A DNA stretch of 64,000 bases, taken from Impatiens glandulifera. Its lineage: Eukaryota > Streptophyta > Magnoliopsida > Ericales > Balsaminaceae. The notes below the pieces were generated by a model that saw only the letters and a program-made list of their open reading frames with translations, was not told where the DNA came from and made no database searches. The stretch lies in assembly GCF_907164915.1 (NCBI RefSeq), contig NW_025919439.1, forward strand, positions 62,001 through 126,000. Direction: 5' to 3'. This document shows positions 44,600-55,904 of the stretch, piece after piece (position 1 is the stretch's first letter; each line of letters starts with the position of its first letter). The translations under genes were made by a program, and so were the position numbers.

Positions 44600-45560
44600 C
44601 AAATTCAAATTGGAAATATGAATTAGAGGATTATGTTAGTCTTACTAAGGATTGGAGAACACTCTTATGACTTTAGGGAAGTTTTTGGGTTGCTGAGATC
44701 CAAACTTTAAGGTCTTACACTAATTTTCAAAAAATCTAGAAATTTTAAGGTTAAATGACGAATTTTCTGTAAATCGCGATTTAAGACTAGAGACTTGATT
44801 TCTTGATTTTTCAAAAATTATTTTAAAATAAAATAAGTATAACATTTATCCTAAATAATTTTATTTTATTGTTTTGGTCATTGCCTTAATTAATTAGTTT
44901 AATTATTATTATAATTAATCTTAATTAATTGTTTTAATTTAATTTTTATCGACAGAGTTAATTATTTTGATTTTATTTATTTAAAAATTGATTAAATTAA
45001 TTATTTTAATTTTATAAATTAATGTATACATTTTTAGTTTTTACATTCGTGATTATAAAAGTATCACAACTTTAATGTCTATAATCATTACCGACTATTG
45101 AAGTCGAAAAAATAATTACCATAGTAAAATTCGATATCATCTATTAGAGTTGAATGTATAAATGGAGAAAATAAATTCCAACTATAAAATTTGATACCAA
45201 CATTAATTATATATTTTTTATATAAAAATAATAATTAATACTATTATTTATAAAAATAAAAATAGAGAGTAAATATAGAAAATAAACAATATTATTTATA
45301 ATATAAGTAAATATAAAAAATAATCATTAGTAAAATTATAATTTTAAAAATTAATAAATATATATTTTAATTAAAATATTGAATTATTTAAAAAAATACA
45401 TTAAAAATAATTATATAAAACAATAATATTAAAACTAAATAAAATATATTTAATATATTAAATAATAAAAATAAGTTATATATAATATTAATATATGGTA
45501 TAATGAGAAATTAAAATTAAGTGATATAAAAATAGTGTTATACCTAGATAAATTAGTTAT
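44600..45560. other. AT-rich stretch without a gene
   Basis: Long A/T-rich sequence with short ATTAAT and TTTATT repetition. The segment GTCTTACTAAGGAT occurs at 44551 and 44638, an 87-bp direct repeat near the start. Nothing else is seen. Confidence 0.6.
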
Positions 45561-45567
45561 TATTTTA

Positions 45568-45604
45568 TACAAACTAGCATTTAGCCCGTGCATTTGCACG
45601 AGTA
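45568..45604. other. Hairpin GTGCATTTGCAC with flanking CTAGCATTTAGCCC
   Basis: ACTAGCATTTAGCCCGTGCA then TTTGCACGAGTA. The GTGCA/TGCAC stem and the CTAG-x(n)-CCCGTGC style recall ends of plant Helitron-like or other non-LTR repeats. It lies directly before the tandem array and could mark the start of the founding element. Confidence 0.35.
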
Positions 45605-45635
45605 ATAATATAAAAAACCGTGAAAAAAATTACGG

Positions 45636-47794
45636 ATAACATTTTTAATTTTATTTTTAACCGTTTTAAATTTATGGGTGGGTCAACACATAATCCGACC
45701 CAAGTATCCATTTACTCAACATTATTATATATTAGTTAGTTAAAAAGTTGAACTTATATTAATATTAAAACGTCCCGCATTTATCAAATTTGGTGTTTGA
45801 ATTTAATATATAAAGTCTTTGTACCTTAGTTGCTTAGTTGGTTAAAGAGTTGTACTTGTTTTTTTAGGTTGCAAGTTCGAAACATACCTCTAGCAATTTT
45901 AATTTTATTTTTAACCGTTTTAAATTTAAAAACGGGTAAACCCACAATCCGACCCAAGTATCCAAATTAACCACAACTCTCGACCTGGCAATCCGGACAC
46001 TTTAAAAATTAAGCATCATTATATATATATAGATTAGTTAGTTAAAAAGTTGAACTTATATTAATGTTAAAACGTCCCGCGTTTATCAAATTTGGTGTTG
46101 AATTTAAAATATAAAGTCTTTGTAGCCTAGTTGGTTAAAGAGTTGTACTTGTTTTGTTAGGTTGCAAGTTCGAAACATACCTCTAGCATTTTTAATTTTA
46201 TTTTTAACCGTTTTAAATTTAAAAACGGGTAAACCCACAATCCGACCCAAGTATCCAAATTAACCACAGCTCTCGACCCGGCAATCCGGACACTTTAAAA
46301 ATTAAGCATCATTATATATATATAGATTAGTTAGTTAAAAAGTTGAACTTATATTAATGTTAAAACGTCTCGCGTTTATCAAATTTGGTGTTGAATTTAA
46401 AATATAAAGTCTTTGTAGCCTAGTTGGTTAAAGAGTTGTACTTGTTTTGTTAGGTTGCAAGTTCGAACATACCTCTAGCATTTTTAATTTTATTTTTAAC
46501 CGTTTTAAATTTAAAAATGGGTAAACCCACAATCCGACCCAAGTATCCAAATTAACCACAGCTCTCGACCCGGCAATCCGGACACTTTAAAAATTAAGCA
46601 TCATTATATATATATAGATTAGTTAGTTAAAAAGTTGAACTTATATTAATGTTAAAACGTCCCGCGTTTATCAAATTTGGTGTTGAATTTAAAATATTAA
46701 GTCTTTGTAGCCTAGTTGGTTAAAGAGTTGTACTTGTTTTGTTAGGTTGCAAGTTCGAAACATACCTCTAGCATTTTTAATTTTATTTTTAACCGTTTTA
46801 AATTTAAAAACGGGTAAACCCACAATCCGACCCAAGTATCCAAATTAACCACAGCTCTCGACCCGGCAATCCGGACACTTTAAAAATTAAGCATCATTAT
46901 ATATATATAGATTAGTTAGTTAAAAAGTTGAACTTATATTAATGTTAAAACGTCCCGCGTTTGTCAAATTTGGTGTTGAATTTAAAATATAAAGTCTTTG
47001 TAGCCTAGTTGGTTAAAGAGTTGTACTTGTTTTGTTAGGTTGCAAGTTCGAAATATACCTCTAGCATTTTTAATTTTATTTTTAACCGTTTTAAATTTAA
47101 AAACGGGTAAACCCACAATCCGACCCAAGTATCCAAATTAACCACAGCTCTCGACCCGGCAATCCGGACACTTTAAAAATTAAGCATCATTATATATATA
47201 TATATAGATTAGTTAGTTAAAAAGTTGAACTTATATTAATGTTAAAACCTCCCGCGTTTATCAAATTTGGTGTTGAATTTAAAATATAAAGTCTTTGTAG
47301 CCTAGTTGGTTAAAGAGTTGTACTTCTTTTGTTAGGTTGCAAGTTCGAAACATACCTCTAGCATTTTTAATTTTATTTTTAACCGTTTTAAATTTAAAAA
47401 CGGGTAAACCCACAATCCGACCCAAGTATCCAAATTAACCACAGCTCTCGACCCGGCAATCCGGACACTTTAAAAATTAAGCATCATTATATATATATAG
47501 ATTAGTTAGTTAAAAAGTTGAACTTATATTAATGTTAAAACGTCCCGCGTTTATCAAATTTGGTGTTGAATTTAAAATATAAAGTCTTTGTAGCCTAGTT
47601 GGTTAAAGAGTTGTACTTGTTTTGTTAGGTTGCAAGTTCGAAACATACCTCTAGCATTTTTAATTTTATTTTTAACCGTTTTAAATTTAAAAACGGGTAA
47701 ACCCACAATCCGACTCAAGTATCCAAATTAACCACAGCTCTCGACCCGGCAATCCGGACACTTTAAAAATTAAGCATCATTATATATATATAGA
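45636..47794 (+). repeat. Seven-copy tandem array of a 293-bp unit with tRNA-like Pol III promoter
   Basis: Copies start (TTAGTTAGTTAAAAAG) at 45732, 46034, 46327, 46619, 46912, 47209 and 47502, with periods of 302, 293, 292, 293, 297 and 293 bp; a partial copy precedes 45732. Each unit contains TAGCCTAGTTGG (A box) and about 43 bp further AAGTTCGAAAC (B box), then TTTTT about 15-20 bp behind. In copy 2 these lie at 46123-46134, 46166-46176 and about 46185. Each unit ends with a (TA)n run. Copies 2-7 differ at very few bases; copy 1 is more diverged, with a 9-bp insertion in the A-box area. Confidence 0.95.
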
Positions 47795-49120
47795 TATGAG
47801 ACATAAATTATATAGGTTATAAATTAGGTATAAAAAATTATAACATTATTAATATAATATAAACTATACAAATAACGTTTTAATATAGTGTTTATATCAT
47901 TTAACTTTAAATTTCTCGTTATATCATTTATTAATATTATATATAACATATTATTATATAGTATAACATATTAAATATATTTTATTTAGTTTTAATATTA
48001 TTATATATAATCATTTTTAATACATTTTTTTAAATAATTCAATATTTTAATTAAAAAATATTAATATAGTTTTATAATGATAATTTTATTAACTATTATT
48101 TTTTAAATATACCTATATTATAAATAATATTGTTTATTTTATATATTATTTTTATTTTAGGTTTATTTTATTATGATTACTAATAATATTTAAATTAAAT
48201 AATATAATTTAAAGTTTAGATTATAATTATTTTTATATTTTGATTAAAATTGCATTAATTATTAAATAATAACGGTACAATAATTTATAATAATAAATAA
48301 TATTATTTATAATATAAGTATTTAAAAATAATAATAATAATTTTAAATTCATATTTATATCACTTATTCTATATTCTTATACTATATACAATTTCTTATA
48401 ATTTATACCAAACATCAATAACCCATATAAATTATACTACGATATACTAGTTATACCTCGTTATAATATATATTTCTATATAACTTATACGCTATATAAT
48501 TTATATCACGTACCACACACTACCAAAATATAACAAACACAATATTTAAACACATTGCTTATAATATATCAATATTGTTATACTTCTTTGTATTACCAGT
48601 GAAACACTACCTATAATAATAATAATATTTTATAAAAATAATATATAATTTTTAAATATAAAATTTTATTTTTATACCTTATTTTATAATAATAACAATA
48701 ATTATCCAATAATATAATAATAATTTTTTTAATTAATAATATACATTATTAATTTTAATCTACCAATAATAATATTAATAGTAATTAATATTTTTTGTTG
48801 TTATAAATATAATTAGTTTTTATTATAAAATTTCATTTTTTATTTTATCTGACAATAATATAATTATTATATTTCTATATTGTTATTTAAAAATTATTAA
48901 TTATAACAATTTTATATTTTTTATATAAAATATTATTTTATTATTGTCAAATAAAAATAATAATTAATATTATTATTTATAAAAATAATAATTAATAATA
49001 TTATTTATAAAAATAATAATTAATAATATTATTTATAAAAATAAAAACAGAATTATTATTATAACTGTGTGCTTCACCTTAGAGCTATTAAGTAAAGTGA
49101 GAGTGTCCTTTTCTCTCTAG
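47795..49120. other. Very AT-rich stretch
   Basis: Low-complexity A/T sequence. At 48957-49047 a 27-28-bp unit (AATAATTAATATTATTATTT plus ATAAAA) is repeated three times. No gene or structured RNA is recognised. Confidence 0.7.

Positions 49121-49184
<64 letters not shown>
49121..49184. repeat. (TAA)n microsatellite
   Basis: About 21 uninterrupted ATA/TAA triplets. Confidence 0.97.
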
Positions 49185-49186
<2 letters not shown>

Positions 49187-49860
49187 TACTTCAACTTTCT
49201 GCTTTTTTATATATATATTTTTAAAAGAATTAACTCAAATTAGAATTGGCTGAACCTAGACTTTTGGTCACAGATCCGGTCTGGCCCGTTGAGCAGGGTG
49301 TCCCCTAGGCGAGGCAGCACACTGGATTTATTATAATAATTAAAAATAATAATATTATAACTTGAGTTTATACAATTGTTTAGATTACTCAATTTAAAAC
49401 AAAAATTAATGATTACAATTTTCATGTCGATAACTCCTTAAAATTATATTATTCAAATATAAATTTAATATTAAAATTAAAGCGTGGCCCTACAAAGTAT
49501 CAGAAGTCATTTTATGTAATCTTGTGTCTCTCAATGTTCTAACCAGTCTTAATAAATCATTCAATGCTTCAATTAATTTATTAAATTTTGTTTGATCAAT
49601 TAAAAGTAATCATTAATTAGGAATAGCAAAAACTAAACTGTTGTTTTATCCCTACATGGGTTAAATCACGTTAAATATTTTTTAGTTAATATAAATTTAT
49701 TTATACAAAATTATTATGTAAATAATATAAAATAAGATCTATAAAATCTAAACAAGAATGAACTATTTTTAAGTTCAAATACAAACTCTAAAACTAAAAA
49801 CCCAAACACATTTTAAAAATAAACCCAAACTCGTTTATTTTATTATACAAATAAAAACGA
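49185..49860. other. AT-rich stretch with a 90-bp GC-richer island
   Basis: The island (about 49240-49330) contains GTCTGGCCCGTTGAGCAGGG and CCCCTAGGCGAGGCAGCAC and stands out from its surroundings. It is probably a fragment of a transposon end or of a tRNA/snRNA-derived sequence, which I cannot identify. The rest holds nothing recognisable. Confidence 0.5.
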
Positions 49861-50030
49861 TATTAATACCTTTTAAAAATGAGTGATCAATTTACTTCCC
49901 ACTCTCTATTTTGAAGAGTCCTTAAATAATTGTGCAACTCTTTTGTGAAAGTTTTAAGAAAAATATAATTGCGGCATCATTTTTAAAATAAGAAGATTAA
50001 CTATCAACTAATATATAAGCATATATTCTA

Positions 50031-50066
<36 letters not shown>

Positions 50067-50397
50067 TTTAATTTTTATTAATTATATATATTTTTAATTT
50101 ATTTTTCATATTTGTTAGATTGTTTATTATTATTATTTATTTATTTTTAAATTTTTATTAATTATTTTATAGTCTATATAATTATATATTTATTATATAC
50201 ATATTAATTATATTTATATTAATTAATATATAATCTATATAATAATATATATTAATACCTTTTAAAAATGGGTGGTCAAATTACTTCCCACTTTATTTTG
50301 AAGAGTCCTTAAATAATTGTTGAACTCTTTTGTGAAAGTTTTAAGAAAAATATAATTGCGAGATGATTTTTAAAATAAGTGGATTAACTATAAACTA

Positions 50398-50460
<63 letters not shown>

Positions 50461-50663
50461 CTTCTATATTTTAATTTTTATTAATAATATATATTTTATA
50501 ATTTATTTTTCATATTTATTATTATTATTTAATTTTATATTTTCATTAATTATTTTTTAGTCTATATAATTATATATTAACAAATAATTATATATATATA
50601 TATATACATATTAATTATATTTATATTAATTAATATATAATTTATATATTAATATATATTAAG
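49861..50663. repeat. 389-bp direct duplication with (TA)n tracts
   Basis: TATTAATACCTTTTAAAAAT starts at 49861 and again at 50250. Both copies contain TTACTTCCCACT, TTTTGAAGAGTCCTTAAATA and CTCTTTTGTGAAAGTTTTAA, then a (TA)n run (50032-50062 and 50407-50457) and a matching AT-rich tail. They differ by several substitutions and by TA-run length. Confidence 0.9.
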
Positions 50664-50666
50664 AGA

Positions 50667-50853
50667 AATGATATATATACACCTTATACAACACATTTAT
50701 ACCGCACATACCTAATTTGGCAAAAAATATATATATATATATTTTGAAAGACATACAAGAGAGAAAAATATTTTCTATTTCTTACTAAATCAGGTAGGTG
50801 TTGTATAAAAGTGTTGTATAAAGGTGTTGTATAAGGGTGTTGTATATATCATT
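50667..50853. mobile_element. MITE-like element 1 (terminal inverted repeats)
   Basis: Left end AATGATATATATACACCTTA, right end the inverse of AATGATATATACAACACCCT; inner parts TACAACAC / GTGTTGTA pair as well. It is 187 bp with no coding capacity. Flanks show no clear duplication. The right side has two or three extra GTGTTGTATAA repeats. Confidence 0.65.
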
Positions 50854-50876
50854 TTTTATATATTAATAAATAGAGT

Positions 50877-51050
50877 AATGATATATTCATCACCCTTGTA
50901 CAACACCTTTGTAGAGCACCTACCTCATTTATCAAGAAAGAGAAAATATTTTTCTCTCTCTTATATTTTTTTTAAATATATTCTCTCTTTCTTATCAAAT
51001 AAGGTTAGTGTTGTACAAAGGTGTTGTACAAGGGTGCTGTATATATCATT
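50877..51050. mobile_element. MITE-like element 2 (terminal inverted repeats)
   Basis: Left end AATGATATATTCATCACCCT, right end the inverse of AATGATATATACAGCACCCT; the repeats extend over about 40 bp (TTGTACAACACCTTTGTA). 174 bp, with an AT-rich core that is itself palindromic (AGAGAAAATATTTTTCTCTC). TA flanks both sides of ATGATATA...TATATCAT, which may be the target-site duplication. It is the same family as element 1. Confidence 0.75.
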
Positions 51051-51060
51051 ATTCTAATAA

Positions 51061-52266
51061 ATAATTGTATAATTTCTGTTTTATATGGTGAGAAAGTTCT
51101 TAAGAGCATAAACTCTATGGGAGAATCGCGTCAGAATCACGATTGACGGCACGTCTGGCACAGAAGAATTGGCACGGTCGGCTCGTTTAGCACAGTCAGA
51201 ATGGTCGCGCGAAATTTTGTTCTTTTATTTGGTCGTAGGTTACGAGAAATGTGGACAGAGTCACGAGATCGTTAAAGTCACGAGATCATCAGCACATTCG
51301 ACACGACCGGCATAATCGACACGTTTGTCTTGAAATTTTCACTTGTGTTGCAAATCTTGGGTCGGGAAATCATAAATGCGGAAGCGCTAGGGTGCCTTTC
51401 TAAGTTGACATTGAAATGGGTGCTATAAAAGTCGGTCTACGGTCTCAGTCACTCCTTCCATACGCATCTCCTGCACCATGCTCGACTCCAAATGTTCCTT
51501 CACCTGTCATAAAAACCGTGGCTAAAATCACCTACACCAGACAAGCATAGTGAGTCGATAGACCTGGCAAACATTTAAAAGAATACATTAAAAGACATTT
51601 TAACTACATTGCATCCATGAGAGGTTTTAAGGGAATATTATCATTAGTGTTTGTACAGTTGCATACTTGAACACATGTTTGGGACCCTAGACTTTTAGAG
51701 CTGATCTTCAAGGTGAGACATTCATCCATCAATACCGTCAACACATATTTTGGAATACGACTACCAGAGCTCATCTTGGTAGTCATCCTTCCATGACCTT
51801 CAATTCTTTCATCATGATTACTTTGATTCCATTACCCTTAACTTAAAAACATCTTTCTTTATAAAACATGAACTTGCAATGAAAACATGTTTTGAAAATA
51901 TTATGCATCGTTTATATAAAATACATGAATAAATAGCATTGTGTGGGTTTTGAAAAAAGTAGAAAAAGTACTTACCTTATAAATCCTTCATCTACAGGTC
52001 GGACCACTCGGTCCTGAGTTCCATCATCCATGGTCCTAGATCTCTTTCAAGATCATAGATTTATCGGTCTGAAAAAGCTGATTTTTAGGACGTGACAAAC
52101 TGCTCAACTTATATGAAATTTCGACAAAATCTTATTTAAAATCATTATGAAAAATAGTTTCATGTCATGCAAAATATTATTTAAAACAATTTACAAACCT
52201 TAGGTAAGGCCTTGGAGGTGCATCTACAAGAACATGTGTGTGAAAATACAAAGGTTCGACACTATT
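51061..52266 (-). mobile_element. Truncated chromovirus-type LTR and leader, minus strand
   Basis: The block CACCAGACAAGCATAGTGAG (51534-51553) followed by GTTTTGAAAAAAGTAGAAA (51947-51965) parallels CACACAAGCGTAGTGAG (52639-52655) and GGGTTTTAAAAGTGGG (53231-53246) in the LTR at 52281-54034, so this is a diverged partial copy of that LTR. On the minus strand 52266-52090 is the leader behind the primer site. The part 51080-51330 has repeated CACGAGATC and CGGCACG motifs but no frame. Confidence 0.5.
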
Positions 52267-52278
52267 GCTCTGACACCA
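52267..52278 (-). other. Primer-binding site, diverged
   Basis: On the minus strand TGGTGTCAGAGC, one mismatch to the initiator tRNA-Met site, two bases behind the LTR end at 52281. It marks 52281-54034 as the 5' LTR of whatever followed. Confidence 0.75.
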
Positions 52279-52280
52279 AC

Positions 52281-54034
52281 TGAAACATCCCCACTCATGT
52301 ATTATAACTATTACTCAAACATCTATACTCAAAAAGTAAGATCTATTATTACTCATATTATTAGCGGAAGCCATGTCACACTAATCATGTTTAACATAGA
52401 ATTCATACACATACATATGTTGTAGACAAAAGATGCTACAACATGATAATCTAAACTTCATCATAACTATCATGATTATATACTAATCTTATATATATTT
52501 TCTACTTAGACAGCCAATTAAAGATCACAAAAATATAAGCAAAGTGAATAAATAAAAAGACAAATTAAGTCCATTAATCTTGGTCCATCAGATTGCTCCC
52601 CTCCCGTGCATAATAACTAGATTGGTTACCTACATCACCACACAAGCGTAGTGAGTCTAATAACTCAAAAAGAAATAAGTATTATAAAACATACTAGAAT
52701 ACTTTGCTTTTAAAAGAGGTACATATAAAAATATGCATCATTTAAAAAGAGATGATCAGTTTATAATTTAGAAAATATGATTTCATGGGGCCTGTATAGT
52801 AATATTTTGAGCCGTATTTTGACCCTACACCATTCAGAGTTGATCCTGAAGGCAATGAATTCGTTTGAGCCGTATTTGGTTAGGTACAATTAGGAGTCCG
52901 TCCCTAAAAGCCCTTAACCTGTTGGGACCGTCTTTTGCTAGAAAATCTGGTCCCGTAAATAATTAGCCAGTATTTTGGATTTAGCTAACTAGAGATCATG
53001 CCAGCCAGCCTCCTCCCATTTTTGTCAAGACTCATTCAATTTTATAAAAACTATGTATATTTAACAATCATGGAAGACCTATTATACCTGGAAAACATGA
53101 TAAACCTTGTCATATTTGGAAAATGGATTGAAACCATGATTGTCAATAAAGCATGTTATGTCATAAGATCATTCTATTCAAACATACATGCAAATTATAC
53201 AGAAAATACATGGAATAAATAGCTATATGTGGGTTTTAAAAGTGGGTTTAGAAGAAGATTGCCTTAATTCAAAAATTGGCCAAAGAAATGATCTTTTCTC
53301 AAGGCTGCTAAGGTTGGCTTTTCTTCAAAGATTCCTAAATGTTGGTTGTTGTTGAAAAGGATTCCTTAGAGAAGTTCGCTAGAGAGCGAATGTAATTTTC
53401 ATAATGAGTAATGGTAATGGGGTAGGGTGACCTAATGGGATGATATGCTAAGTGGAAGATATGCAAGATGTGCATGTGGAAATCATGCAAATGGGTATTT
53501 GGTGAAGAATTTTTTTTTAAACTGCCAAGTGGTTGTGTGGTGGATAGTTTCTAACTGCCAAGTGGTGTTATTATTTTCTGCCATGTGTGGGTTTAATAAA
53601 TGACTAAGAGAGATATCATGGGTTTATCAAGTGAATAAGAGAGAGAATATATTAGAATTATTATCTATCCTAATTCTATTGCAGGTCCCGTTTACATGTG
53701 TCCCAAAAGTGTGGGTTTAATTAGTGACTAATAGAGAATATATTAGAATTATTATCTATCCTAATTTTATGCGGGTCCCGTCTACATGTTGTTTACACAT
53801 ATACTTGACAATAATATTTATATTCCTGATCCTAATAATACTAAAAGTTCTATTCACTATTTATTCCAATAAGAATTTCTAAGGATAAATAATAAGTCCA
53901 TTCTACATATTGTTTCAATAATAATAAGTCTGAGTTTAAATTTATAAATGACTAGATAAGGGTAAAATTCAACTAAATTGTCCTTGTCACTAATTAGCTT
54001 CTTATATTATGAAAATATGTACTTGGGCATAACA
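52281..54034 (-). mobile_element. LTR of a chromovirus-like Gypsy element, minus strand
   Basis: On the minus strand it starts TGTTATGCCCAAGTAC directly behind a polypurine tract and ends GGGGATGTTTCA before the primer site. It therefore serves as 3' LTR to the pol traces at 54080-55870 and as 5' LTR to the primer site at 52267, a shared-LTR tandem arrangement. 1754 bp. Internal duplications (for example GTGACTAA.AGAGA and TTAGAATTATTATCTATCCT at 53649 and 53741) are present. Confidence 0.7.
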
Positions 54035-54070
54035 ATTCTACCCTACTTTAAAAAATTTCGACCTCGAAAT
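54035..54070 (-). other. Polypurine tract region of the chromovirus-like element
   Basis: On the minus strand AAATTTCGAGGTCGAAATTT then TTTAAAGTAGGGTAGAAT directly before the LTR start. A GAGG(A/T)CGAAATTT-x(n)-GGGTAGAAT order is typical of Tekay/Del-type chromoviruses. The purine tract has two pyrimidine substitutions. Confidence 0.75.
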
Positions 54071-55090
54071 TTACTTACAGAACAATTCAGGATAATTCTT
54101 CTGCATATCATGTTATACTTCCCATGTTGCTTCTTCTACAAAGCTATTGTGTCAAAGCACTTTACCATATTCACCTCTCTGTTCCTCAGCTTCTGGTTTT
54201 CCTGGATAGGATTTAGGTTGGGAGTTCTTCATAAGTTAAGTCTTTTACTAACTACACATCTTCATGTTGAATTACTGGGAATATGCTTCCTTAGATTGGA
54301 TACATGGAATACATTATGAACTGCAGCAAGGCTGGGAGGTAGTGATAACCTATAAGCAACCTCACTTACTTATTCAAGGATCTCAAAATGCCCTATGTAC
54401 CTAGAATTCAACTTCCCCTTCTTCTCAAATATGATATTCCCTTACAAGGAGATACTTTGTGGAACACATAATCGCCCTTGTTAAATGTGAGATCGTAACG
54501 CTTCTTGTTGACATAACTCTTTTGTCTACTTTGAGCTGTTAACAATCTCTCCCTGATCTTGTTAACTTGTGAAACTGTATTGGCAACTAACTCTGGCCCA
54601 ATGATCATTCTTTCCCCAACTCCATCCCAGTGTAGAGGAGTCCTACATTTCTTTCCATACAAAGCTTCAAATGGTTCCATCCTGATAGAAGATTGATAAA
54701 TGTTGTTGTACGCAAATTCTACCAATGGCAGCTTTGGTTCCCACTCACCTCCAAACTCTATAAGACATGCTCTTAGAAGATCTTTTAGAATTTAAATCAC
54801 TCTTACAAATTGGCCATCTGTTTGAGGATGAAATACAATACTGAATGTCAACATGGTGCCTAGACCCTTGTGCAAGCTTTCCCAGAAATGCGAAGTGAAA
54901 CGTGGATCACGGTCTAATACTATTTTTTCTGGAATTCCATGTATTCGAACGATTTCTTGTAGGTATAACTCTACATATTGGGTCATGGTGAAAGTTGTGT
55001 GAACTGGTAGAAAGTGAGATGACTTTATGAGACGGTTCACTATGACTCATATTGCATTCATCTTACGAAGGGTCACGAGTAACCCAACAA
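54071..55090 (-). pseudogene. Integrase of a chromovirus-like Gypsy element, broken, minus strand
   Basis: Core from about 55070 down: VIVNRLIKSSHFLPVH, where the first catalytic Asp of the family (V-D-R-L) is replaced by Asn; VLDRDPRFTSHFWE keeps the second Asp; FHPQTDGQFVRVI has Val in place of the catalytic Glu. Stops follow at about 54790. The C-terminal part (54725-54408) reads VEFAYNN, EALYGKKCRTPLHW, QKSYVNKKR and DYVFHKVSP, in good frame. A chromodomain, expected behind this in chromoviruses, is not recognisable in 54400-54071. Two of three catalytic residues are lost. Confidence 0.88.
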
Positions 55091-55870
55091 CAAAATCAAT
55101 GGATATATCATAGTAAAATTTGCTACTTCAGCTGGAATTGTAAGAACAAGAGCAATTTGATAACTGTTTTTTAACTCTTCAAAGATTTTTGCGCACTCTT
55201 CAGTCCAAACAAACTTTACTTCTTTTCGAGTCAAGGTAGTAAGAGGTAAGGAGATATTGGAGAAACCCTTGATGAATTTTCATTAATAGCCGGCCAGACC
55301 CAGAAAACTTCTCACCTTAGTCACACTAGTTGGTGCAACGCAATCCCTTACTGCTTCTACTTTAGAAGGATCAACCTTCATGCCCTTTGCTGAGATAATA
55401 TGACCCAAGAATGCTATTTGACTTAGCCAAAATTCACACTTTCTTAGCTTTGTAAAAATATGGTTCTTCTTTAGTAATTGTAAAACTAAAGCCAAGTGTT
55501 GTTGATGATCTTCTTCTATTCGAGAATATATTAGAATGTTATCCATAAAGACCACCACAAACTGATCTAAATAATAGTGAAAGACCCTATTCATCAGCTA
55601 CATAAAAATAGTTGGTGCATTAGTCAACCCAAAAGGCATCACTAGAAACTCGTAGTGCCCATAGAGAGTTATGAATGTTGTCTTCTTTATATCTTCATCC
55701 TTGACACGTATTTGATGGTAGTCTGACCTTAGATATATCTTGGAGAAAACTGAAGCACCTTTTAATTGGTCCCCTTGTTCAGCTCACGATAATCGATAAA
55801 AAGACATTGGGATCCATCCTTCTTCTTCACTAGAAGCACGAGTAACTATAAGAAAATTAGTTGTTTGCGA
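55091..55870 (-). pseudogene. Reverse transcriptase of the chromovirus-like Gypsy element, broken, minus strand
   Basis: From about 55840: [38 protein letters not shown], then VVFMDNILIYSR, where the YxDD-type box of the family (F-V/M-D-D) has Asn for the second Asp, so the active site is lost. FLGHIISAKG and VRSFLGLAGY follow (55417-55283). After that FIKGFSNISLPLT (about 55280-55240) and the first part of the RNase H connection appear, and then the sequence jumps to integrase at about 55090: RNase H and the integrase zinc site are deleted. There are several stops. Confidence 0.88.
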
Positions 55871-55904
55871 AGCTAAGAACGTGTGACTTTTGGCTCACAC
55901 AAAT

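Noticed and set aside
45636..47794. Cluster of working tRNA genes
   Set aside because: A and B boxes are present, but acceptor, anticodon and T stems do not pair as in a tRNA; a SINE-like or tRNA-derived unit is more likely.
50824..51057. 77-codon ORF over the MITEs
   Set aside because: It crosses two inverted-repeat elements and has no conserved pattern.
53978..54319. 113-codon hydrophobic ORF, possible small membrane protein
   Set aside because: It is antisense to the LTR, polypurine tract and integrase end of the chromovirus fragment, and the composition follows the T-rich strand.
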